Of a DNA stretch of 28,421 bases, positions 23,312 to 28,421 are shown piece by piece. This DNA is from Borrelia puertoricensis (GTDB lineage Bacteria; Spirochaetota; Spirochaetia; Borreliales; Borreliaceae): positions 1 through 28,421 of the forward strand of contig NZ_CP075381.1 in assembly GCF_023035875.1 (NCBI RefSeq), given 5' to 3'. Below the pieces are notes generated by a model, which saw nothing but the letters and a program-made list of their open reading frames with translations, had not been told where the DNA came from and did not search any database. The position numbers were made by a program, and so were the translations under genes. Position 1 is the stretch's first letter; every line of letters starts with the position of its first letter.

Positions 23312-23878
23312 TTAAATTTGTAATTTAGAGCGCACATCTGTATCAGTAGCTTTAAGCTTTAGCATTGTCTTGTAACATAGTGACATTTTCTTAAGTTCTC
23401 TCTCCCTTTTAAGCTCATCGAGTTTAAGTTTTAACTCTTCAAGCTCACGACTCTCTTCTTCTGAATGTGCAACTTTTTTACTTAAAGTCTTCTTGTAAAG
23501 ATTGCTAATTTGAGACTCGAGTTCTTCTATTTTGTAATTATGAGTTTTAAGTTCTAACTCTAAATAACGACTAAATGAATTTATAAATTCTAGTCCCAAC
23601 ATACTTTTAGCCATACTAAACTGACTTTTAAGATCACGCGCCTGGGCTGTACTTTGTGATGCATGAAATAATATATTATTTAAAGTATCTTCACAAATAG
23701 TAAGCTTAGCAGCACCATTAATATACTCAGGGTCATCCTTAATCTCTTCCCATTTGCGTCTCATCTTTCCTACATTAACACGACTAACTCCAAGCTCTTT
23801 TGCTATCCCTGCGTCATTAAGCTTCCCTTCTCTAAAATACACAACATAATCATCAAACGATTTCTTTACCCTAATCAT
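23312..23878 (-). CDS. terS: Putative terminase small subunit (DUF603)
   Basis: A 188-residue protein of the Borrelia DUF603 family. The N-terminal ~45 residues carry a helix-turn-helix ('GKLNDAGIAKELGVSRVNVGKMRRKWEEI') as in small terminases that recognise the packaging site. Residues ~95-180 form a long coiled coil, probably for oligomerisation. It lies directly upstream of terL. The ATG at 23878 has AAAAGG only one base away, too close to work normally, and sits seven bases after a possible -10 box. Confidence 0.78.
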   Translation of the reverse strand: MIRVKKSFDDYVVYFREGKLNDAGIAKELGVSRVNVGKMRRKWEEIKDDPEYINGAAKLTICEDTLNNILFHASQSTAQARDLKSQFSMAKSMLGLEFINSFSRYLELELKTHNYKIEELESQISNLYKKTLSKKVAHSEEESRELEELKLKLDELKRERELKKMSLCYKTMLKLKATDTDVRSKLQI

Positions 23879-23885
23879 ACCTTTT

Positions 23886-23912
23886 AATATAAGTTAACTA
23901 ATAGGTTAACAA
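23886..23912 (-). promoter_or_regulatory. Candidate late promoter with paired GTTAAC operator upstream of terS
   Basis: On the minus strand, TTGTTA (23912-23907), a 15-base spacer, and TATATT (23891-23886). GTTAAC occurs at 23905-23910, overlapping the -35 box, and again at 23893-23898 in the spacer, 12 bases apart. This looks like a repressor site inside a promoter. The promoter match itself is moderate. The rest of 23913-24044 also holds a GTACATGTAC palindrome at 23978-23987, towards mlp. Confidence 0.4.
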
Positions 23913-24044
23913 AAATATATTTAACATAAAATTTATAACAAAACAATAAATTTTACAAAAACAATTAATACTTATACGTACATGTACATTAAAGATATGT
24001 AAATAGAGATATATTTTTAAAACAAAAAAGATAAGGGGATTTAT

Positions 24045-24476
24045 ATGAATAAAATTAATTTTATTTTGGTGTTGGCACTACTAATTAGTAGTTGTGAATA
24101 TGAGCATGGAAATGCTACACCTAAGAGTAGAGTTAAAAGAAATTTGGAAGAACAAGAAGAAGTACAAAAAACACCTGAAGACGCATTAAGAGAAAAGCTA
24201 AATGATAGTCAAAAGCAAGGTTTAGAATTTTTAAAAGATGCTTTAAGTGATGATAATAAACTAAATGAAATTCTAAAACAAGATGAAAGAAAAGTTAAAG
24301 ATGTACTTGAACATATACATACTGAGCTCGAAAAATGTAACGGAAATGATGGGGATAAAAGCACTTTTAAAACCTTAGTAAAGGAATATTTTAAAGGCAA
24401 TAATAATTTAGACAATATTGTTGGTGAAAACAGTCAATTACAAAGCATGTGTGGAGCAAACGGAGCAGGGGGTTAA
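24045..24476 (+). CDS. mlp: Mlp-family surface lipoprotein
   Basis: A 143-residue lipoprotein with a 16-residue signal peptide and lipobox Ile-Ser-Ser-Cys17. The body is that of the Mlp (multicopy lipoprotein) family carried by cp32 plasmids: a charged linker with 'KSRVKRNLEEQEEVQKTPE', then 'EDALREKLNDSQKQGLEFLKDALSDDNKLNEIL' and 'VKDVLEHIHTELEKCNG', and a C-terminal Cys and Gly-rich tail. AAGGGGA is five bases ahead of the ATG. Mlp proteins are host-interaction lipoproteins, and their presence on a prophage is a case of lysogenic conversion. It is transcribed divergently from the terminase genes and stands alone. Confidence 0.9.
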   Translation: MNKINFILVLALLISSCEYEHGNATPKSRVKRNLEEQEEVQKTPEDALREKLNDSQKQGLEFLKDALSDDNKLNEILKQDERKVKDVLEHIHTELEKCNGNDGDKSTFKTLVKEYFKGNNNLDNIVGENSQLQSMCGANGAGG

Positions 24477-24859
24477 TAAAACTCTAATAATAAGGAAGTT
24501 AAGACGAGATAGATTTAAAAAAGAATATTTAAAAGAACAAGACAACAAAAATTCTAGATAAAGATGTGTAATAGAAAATAAATTAAACTCGTTACAAAAA
24601 TGGTAAGAGTAACTATAAAAGTAAACTTTAAGTTAACAGAAATAGAGAACTTAAATTTTGTACTAAGTAATCCATCATTGCAAAGTTGAAAGCTACTGAG
24701 TAGATAAATAAAGCATATGGGAAGTAAAATTATAAGTATTTGTTAATAACAATGGAAAGAATGCTAGTTATATTCCCTAAATTCTCAAAAAAATATCCTT
24801 TATATTTATTACAAATATGTATAAGAGCATATTTTCTATACAATGGCGACCTTTAAAAA
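24477..24859. other. Gene-free, apparently decayed stretch downstream of mlp
   Basis: No reading frame longer than about 60 codons is present on the plus strand. Short plus-strand pieces with protein-like composition occur in changing frames: one reading 'RKLRRDRFKKEYLKEQDN' around 24490-24550, one reading 'VIENKLNSLQKW' around 24570-24605, and an open 29-codon frame at 24600-24689. The pattern is that of an old gene broken by stops and shifts, but I cannot identify the parent. It would be the natural place for accessory genes. Confidence 0.35.
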
Positions 24860-24889
24860 TTGACTCTACGTGTAAGTATTTGCTAATAT
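24860..24889 (+). promoter_or_regulatory. Upstream candidate promoter of the recombinase gene
   Basis: TTGACT at 24860-24865, an 18-base spacer and TAATAT at 24884-24889, preceded by TGC as a partial extended -10. It lies about 50 bases before the recombinase start. Confidence 0.4.
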
Positions 24890-24891
24890 TT

Positions 24892-24919
24892 TTTACACAA
24901 GTTTAGTAATTTTTATAAT
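24892..24919 (+). promoter_or_regulatory. Proximal candidate promoter of the recombinase gene
   Basis: TTTACA at 24892-24897, a 16-base spacer and TATAAT at 24914-24919. A GTTAAC palindrome follows at 24925-24930, 11 bases before the ATG at 24942. No good ribosome binding site is present, so translation is probably weak. Confidence 0.45.
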
Positions 24920-24941
24920 ATTTAGTTAACTTTAAAATTAC

Positions 24942-25682
24942 ATGATAGTGAATGATTTACTTAAAGAAAAAATAAAAAATTTAATTAAAGAAAATGAACT
25001 CTTAAGAGAAGAACTGTTGTTAATTACCAATCCTTCTAAAAAGCAAATTATTACTAAACCCAAAACTAGATTTTATCTTAATGACAAGACAATTAGACTC
25101 GTAAAACGCTCTATAGAGAGACTTAAAAGTCTAGACCCCATTTCAGGATGGTTTGTACACTTACTCTCAGTTACTGGTTGTAGGGGTGTTGAGGTACAAA
25201 ATATAAAACTTGACCAGATATCAAAAGAAAAAGGTAGTAATAATGAACTACTCTATAGCCTGCGTGTTAATGTTGCAAAAAAGAGAAGAGGTGTTTGCAT
25301 AAGAGAAGTTGTAATTAATAAAGATGAATTTGACGCTATTATGAGGGCCCATAAAACTTATTTCGAAAAAAAAGGTATGGATGCAAGACGTACATATCTA
25401 TTTCAAAAAAGTAAGATTAGATTTCGTGATAATAAAATTAATATAAAAAAGATTACCGAAAAATTTAAAGAATTACTCATTAAGGGAGGATTTAAAGAAA
25501 GAAAATCTCTTCATTTATGTAGAAATATATTCATAGCTACTCTAAAATCACGTGGTTATAATGCATTCCAAATAAAAGAACTTATGAAATATTCATCTAC
25601 TTCTGAGATTGATAATGTTTATGGTCTCTCAAGTGCAAGTAAAATACAGGCTTACAAAGATATCAAAACTAGCTTGAAATAA
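24942..25682 (+). CDS. Tyrosine recombinase / phage integrase
   Basis: A 246-residue tyrosine site-specific recombinase. A short N-terminal coiled coil (about 5-28) replaces a full arm-binding domain. Catalytic residues visible are Arg81 in 'SVTGCRGVEVQNIKLDQI', a beta-hairpin lysine near 113-114, His191 and Arg194 in 'SLHLCRNIFIATLKSRG', and nucleophile Tyr227 in 'SEIDNVYGLS'. The usual Gly-His pair before the nucleophile ('LLGHss') reads Lys-Tyr-Ser-Ser here, so the second His is replaced by Tyr217. A resolvase role on plasmid multimers or an integration/exchange role are both possible. The ATG has no clear ribosome binding site. It is isolated between the decayed stretch and a bidirectional terminator. 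Confidence 0.85.
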   Translation: MIVNDLLKEKIKNLIKENELLREELLLITNPSKKQIITKPKTRFYLNDKTIRLVKRSIERLKSLDPISGWFVHLLSVTGCRGVEVQNIKLDQISKEKGSNNELLYSLRVNVAKKRRGVCIREVVINKDEFDAIMRAHKTYFEKKGMDARRTYLFQKSKIRFRDNKINIKKITEKFKELLIKGGFKERKSLHLCRNIFIATLKSRGYNAFQIKELMKYSSTSEIDNVYGLSSASKIQAYKDIKTSLK

Positions 25683-25770
25683 ATTTTGCTAAATATCTAT
25701 TTTTTTACAAAATATTATGTATAATAAATACAGCTTATTTATAAAATATTTATATTAACCTTTTACCATT

Positions 25771-25802
25771 AAAAAAAAGAGACCGGAGAGTCTCTTTTTT
25801 TT
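25771..25802. terminator. Bidirectional intrinsic terminator between recombinase and DUF261 genes
   Basis: Perfect 13-bp stem (AAAAAAAAGAGAC / GTCTCTTTTTTTT) with a six-base loop CGGAGA, giving a T8 tail in either direction. It separates two convergent genes and is the clearest terminator in the window. Confidence 0.88.
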
Positions 25803-25814
25803 ATAAATAGAGAT

Positions 25815-26231
25815 TTATATTTTTCTAAACACACGTTTAGACGTAACATTATACTCCCTTCCTCGCTCTCTAAGAGAGAGTGAATCATAAAGTACAGAAG
25901 ACAAATTAGTTGCTATAAAATGATATCCTGGTGTATTTTTTATTTTAACTTCACTTATCTCAAATTCTCCATCTAAACATCTGTAAGCAGGGCCCTCCCA
26001 CCTCACACTTGCACTGATATCAAACCGTCTCAGTACAGCGCATGGATTTAGAATATAACAATTACTTCTCATACACCCTGACTTAACAAAGTTATGATAA
26101 TTCCTATTTATATCAAGAACACTAAACTGCAACTTTTTAAAAACTGATACGTAATAATGAAGAGATAAAAAGTAACATCCCCACTGACGTACTGCTGAGA
26201 CTAAATTTGGGTTATTTTGCGTTATTTTCAT
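25815..26231 (-). CDS. DUF261 protein, candidate papain-fold cysteine peptidase (possible endolysin)
   Basis: A 138-residue protein of the Borrelia DUF261 family. The arrangement 'VRQWGCYFLSLHYYVSVF' with Cys19 at the start of a helix, 'GYHFIATNLSSVLYDSL' with His104 and Asp116 near the end, and intermediate beta strands is the order and spacing of a C39-like/papain-fold peptidase (Cys, His, Asp). Such enzymes cut peptides, including cell-wall cross-links. The family is usually listed as unknown function. No other candidate endolysin is visible in the window, although a holin is. I use ATG 26231; a GTG at 26243 would add four residues, and neither has a strong ribosome binding site. Peptidase activity is an inference from pattern. 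Confidence 0.7.
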   Translation of the reverse strand: MKITQNNPNLVSAVRQWGCYFLSLHYYVSVFKKLQFSVLDINRNYHNFVKSGCMRSNCYILNPCAVLRRFDISASVRWEGPAYRCLDGEFEISEVKIKNTPGYHFIATNLSSVLYDSLSLRERGREYNVTSKRVFRKI

Positions 26232-26300
26232 ATATAATCTCACTTACAATCTTTATTTTTAAAACTACCACCCCTACTTACCTTAAGTTAAATATAGATA

Positions 26301-26696
26301 TTAAAAAGGAATATCTTCATAAAACTCATCTTCAAGCTTATTCTCATTAATATCTTGTGTTTTAATTGATGAGTTTAAAACGCAAATATCATTTACCAAA
26401 ATACTGTATTTACTCTTACCCTCACCTGTACGCTTATCATTCCAACTTGAATAAGATAGGGCTCCACTAAGTACAACTTGAACCCCTCGTTTAAGTAAAG
26501 CAGCAAGACTCTCAGCTCTAGCTCCAAAAATCACACAGTCAAAAAATTGAGCCTGTCTTGTAACACAGTTATTCTTCTTTACACCTCTATTATTAGCTAG
26601 TGTAAATTTTAATATAGGAAAACTATTACTAGTATAAATAACCTCACAGTTTCTTGTTAAACGACCAGACATACTTAACGAGTTAATATCAAACAC
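26301..26696 (-). CDS. ssb: Single-stranded DNA-binding protein (phage SSB)
   Basis: A 131-residue OB-fold SSB. The N-terminus aligns with bacterial SSB proteins (first residues then 'DINSLSMSGRLTRNCEVIYTSNSFPILKFTLANNRG'), followed by 'AQFFDCVIFGARAESLAALLKRGVQVVLSGALSYSSWNDKRTGEGKSKYSILVNDI'. It ends with an acidic tail and Asp-Ile-Pro-Phe, the partner-binding tip of bacterial SSBs. The start is GTG 26696: AAGGAG is seven bases upstream and the first residues then match those of SSBs; an ATG six codons earlier lacks both. The GTG overlaps the upstream stop by eight bases. It works with the exonuclease and ERF protein in recombination or with plasmid replication. Confidence 0.9.
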   Translation of the reverse strand: MFDINSLSMSGRLTRNCEVIYTSNSFPILKFTLANNRGVKKNNCVTRQAQFFDCVIFGARAESLAALLKRGVQVVLSGALSYSSWNDKRTGEGKSKYSILVNDICVLNSSIKTQDINENKLEDEFYEDIPF

Positions 26697-26898
26697 CAGA
26701 ACTCTCCTTATCATGAATCCTACTTAAAAGTTCCATACGTCTTAAATCACAATCAAGTCTCTCAAGATTTTCTAAAAATTCTTGTCTTGCATAATAAGCT
26801 TGAACGAGATTCTTTATACTTCTCACACCAAACTTACATAAAAATTTTAAAATCTTGTAAGTAATTACTAAAAATAAAGCTATAAACATAAATCTCAT
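26689..26898 (-). CDS. Small single-pass membrane protein between exonuclease and ssb
   Basis: A 69-residue protein with one hydrophobic segment (about residues 3-20) followed by a basic, helical cytoplasmic tail ('ARQEFLENLERLDCDLRRMELLSRI'). AAGGG lies eight bases before the ATG, and its 3' end overlaps the ssb start by eight bases. Not recognised. Its place in a recombination operon suggests an accessory protein or membrane tether. Confidence 0.7.
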   Translation of the reverse strand: MRFMFIALFLVITYKILKFLCKFGVRSIKNLVQAYYARQEFLENLERLDCDLRRMELLSRIHDKESSGV

Positions 26899-26908
26899 AA
26901 AGGTACCC

Positions 26909-28240
26909 TTAAACAGCTTTTAAAATAGGTGTAGACCATTCATTTGAATTACTACTAAAATTAGAAAGCCCATTTACTTGAGTATAACTATAACTAAACA
27001 CCTTAAATCTATCTTTAATGGCTCTTTTTCTCATGTTTAACGAGAATAAAATTCCTTCAAAATTATAATAGATATTATTACTAATTGAATAAGTCCTCAT
27101 CATATCTTGAATTTTTTCTTTTACTTTTAATTTAACTACTTTGGTAATCTCCTCAGCTTCTTTTGCTTTCTCAGCCTCAACTTTACTTATATGCTCAACC
27201 ATTTTATTTAAAATAAAAATATCATTTTTTAAACCAAGCTCATTCTCAACTTCTAGATTTGTCAACTTAACAAACTTAAGAAATTCTTGTCTAAAGTCTA
27301 ATTGTGCCAAGGTATTATAAAATTCACTTTTATTTAAAAATGATTTTATTCTCTCAACAAACTCTTCATTACTTGCACTCTCAATATCATTATAGCTTCT
27401 CATATACTTAAGAGCGTTGTTAATCTCAACATTAAAAGCCACCATATAAAACATAATCTTTGCTATAAATGCATCGTCTCTCTCAATAACACAGTTTGTA
27501 GTATCTCCACCAAATAAAAAGAATAAGTTTCCTTTTTTCAATCCCGTACATAAGAGTTGCATCTGTACTTGTACGTAATACTTAAAGAAATATTTATTAT
27601 CTAGAAAATTACCAATTCTATTATATTCAGAAGCACCGCATTGTATTTGAAATGAATCGCTGCATTTTGTCTCTAAAAGTTCAGCATCACCTTCCCCGTT
27701 AACAAACCAAGCATCAATTGTAGCACCAACTAATGTCTCACAGCCCTCAACTTTTTTAAAGTAATTATATTTATCAATACCGTTTGAATATTTATTTTTA
27801 TGTAATATATGAATATTCTTATCATAAGTTTTTACAAATTCGTCAATTATTAAATTCTCTAAAGCCTTTCCTTTTTTAATACTCAAATTTTCTTCAAAAG
27901 GCATTTCCCTTCCTATTGATTTAAGAATTCTTACGATAAATATCTCTTCTAAATAATCAGCTCCCATAAACAGACTACCAACTTCACTAGCTCCTACCCT
28001 GTGTAAAGCTCTTCTTTGTATACTAAAGTCAACCTTACTATTAAACTTAAAACACTCATTCTTACCAATTTTTGGTAATTTACGTCCAACTCTACCTATT
28101 TTACTTTCTTGTTTTTGTTTACCTTTAAGATCTTCTTGACTCTGATATGCAAAAGATTCAAAACCCTTAAACACCATTTGCCTGTACAAATCAAATTGTT
28201 GCATCTCTTCCTTTGATTTTTGTTCATTTATTTTTGTCAT
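26909..28240 (-). CDS. YqaJ/lambda-exonuclease-like recombination nuclease (DUF244)
   Basis: A 443-residue protein of the Borrelia DUF244 family. Residues ~75-235 follow the YqaJ-type nuclease core: 'RRALHRVGASEVGSLF' (77-91), 'KKGKALENLIIDEF' with Glu128, the metal-site Asp176 in 'GATIDAWFVNGEGDAELLETKCS' with Glu190-Thr-Lys192, and 'YYVQVQMQLLCTG' with Gln224/Gln228. The usual Ser-Asp of the first motif is Ser-Glu here. Such enzymes resect double-strand ends to make 3' tails for an annealing protein. A C-terminal ~180 residues, partly coiled coil with many Lys/Glu, is not seen in typical YqaJ proteins. It heads the operon with the small membrane protein and ssb. Its leader is identical to that of the ERF gene. 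Confidence 0.82.
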   Translation of the reverse strand: MTKINEQKSKEEMQQFDLYRQMVFKGFESFAYQSQEDLKGKQKQESKIGRVGRKLPKIGKNECFKFNSKVDFSIQRRALHRVGASEVGSLFMGADYLEEIFIVRILKSIGREMPFEENLSIKKGKALENLIIDEFVKTYDKNIHILHKNKYSNGIDKYNYFKKVEGCETLVGATIDAWFVNGEGDAELLETKCSDSFQIQCGASEYNRIGNFLDNKYFFKYYVQVQMQLLCTGLKKGNLFFLFGGDTTNCVIERDDAFIAKIMFYMVAFNVEINNALKYMRSYNDIESASNEEFVERIKSFLNKSEFYNTLAQLDFRQEFLKFVKLTNLEVENELGLKNDIFILNKMVEHISKVEAEKAKEAEEITKVVKLKVKEKIQDMMRTYSISNNIYYNFEGILFSLNMRKRAIKDRFKVFSYSYTQVNGLSNFSSNSNEWSTPILKAV

Positions 28241-28274
28241 ATTTAATCTCCTATTAAGTTTTATAAATAAAATA
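28231..28274 (-). repeat. 44-bp leader repeat, copy 2 (inverted copy of 2847-2890)
   Basis: The reverse complement of these bases is identical to 2847-2890, including AGGAG, the start codon and the first three codons of the exonuclease gene. Confidence 0.9.
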
Positions 28275-28301
28275 ATATAACAAAAAAACTGTTTTTGTCA
28301 A
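28274..28301 (-). promoter_or_regulatory. Promoter of the exonuclease-ssb operon
   Basis: On the minus strand, TTGACA (28301-28296), a 16-base spacer and TATATT (28279-28274), then the shared leader and AGGAG ahead of the ATG at 28240. A short TCAAAA/TTTTGA palindrome (28298-28310) overlaps the -35 box and could be an operator. Confidence 0.65.
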
Positions 28302-28311
28302 AATTTTTGAT

Positions 28312-28344
28312 ATATTTTTTTTGTAAAATTTACAAAAAAAATAT
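28312..28344. repeat. 33-bp palindrome in the divergent control region (candidate operator or origin element)
   Basis: A perfect palindrome centred on 28328: an AT, eight Ts, GTAAA, a central A, and the mirror image TTTAC, eight As, TAT. It lies between the exonuclease promoter and the PF57/62 gene. The position suits a replication origin element or a shared operator. As AT-rich DNA makes chance palindromes more likely, function is open. Confidence 0.6.
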
Positions 28345-28360
28345 TTTTATTATAAATGGG

Positions 28361-28415
28361 TTTACTTTCCAACAATCACTAAGTTATTATAGTTAAAGTA
28401 AAACTTAATAGGAGA
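28361..28415 (+). promoter_or_regulatory. Candidate promoter and ribosome binding site of the PF57/62 gene (across the circle junction)
   Basis: TTTACT at 28361-28366, an 18-base spacer, and TATTAT at 28385-28390. AGGAG at 28410-28414 lies seven bases before base 1 if the window is circular. The stretch AAAACTTAATAGGAGA (28400-28415) is a third, plus-strand copy of the leader core shared by the ERF and exonuclease genes. Confidence 0.45.
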
Positions 28416-28421
28416 AAAACT

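Noticed and set aside
26697..26714. ATG start for ssb six codons upstream
   Set aside because: The GTG at 26696 has AAGGAG at correct spacing and makes the N-terminus match known SSB proteins.

Overview
The window reads as a complete or nearly complete cp32-type circular plasmid prophage of a Borrelia/Borreliella spirochete (the phiBB-1 family). The support is very AT-rich DNA, the Borrelia four-gene plasmid maintenance cluster, a Bdr protein, an Mlp lipoprotein, BlyA/BlyB, and a long run of Borrelia-specific phage families in cp32 order. No erp or rev gene is visible. This leans towards a relapsing-fever-group plasmid rather than a Lyme-group cp32, but that is a weak inference. The last bases form a good ribosome binding site directly in front of base 1, which is itself a start codon. 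The window is therefore probably the circular molecule opened at the first replication gene. DUF numbers are family assignments from recall of sequence pattern and gene order, not from a search.

Layout. (1) 1-2623, plus strand: plasmid replication/partition cluster PF57/62, PF50 (DUF226), PF32 (ParA), PF49, with a perfect 38-bp palindrome between the last two. (2) 2881-3930, plus: an ERF-type single-strand annealing protein with its own promoter. (3) 3965-23878, minus: the phage late region. In transcription order it holds small and large terminase, bdr, portal, a DUF1357 head protein, three DUF228 paralogues, two paralogous putative major capsid proteins, neck/connector proteins, contractile tail sheath and tube, two small overlapping genes upstream of the tape measure, the tape measure, baseplate proteins, tail fibre, and the blyA/blyB lysis cluster ending in a lipoprotein. 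(4) 24045-25682, plus: mlp, 465 bp of apparently decayed DNA, and a tyrosine recombinase. (5) 25815-28240, minus: a DUF261 protein that looks like a papain-fold cysteine peptidase, a phage SSB, a small membrane protein and a YqaJ-like exonuclease (DUF244). (6) 28241-28421: a divergent control region with a 33-bp palindrome.

How it fits together. PF57/50/32/49 maintain the element as a plasmid. The exonuclease, ERF annealase and SSB form a two-component-type phage recombination set. The exonuclease and annealase genes lie on either side of the maintenance cluster and start with the same 44-bp leader in inverted orientation, so they are probably co-regulated. The late genes encode a contractile-tailed (myovirus-like) particle, in agreement with what is known of phiBB-1.

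Most notable points: a canonical -1 slippery heptamer (A AAA AAG) in the HK97-gp10-like neck gene that exactly restores the expected C-terminus; near-consensus promoters placed so that portal (and possibly terS) messages would be leaderless; a perfect hairpin splitting the late region between bdr and portal; a candidate endolysin encoded far from the holin; and frequent TTG/GTG starts backed by strong Shine-Dalgarno sequences.
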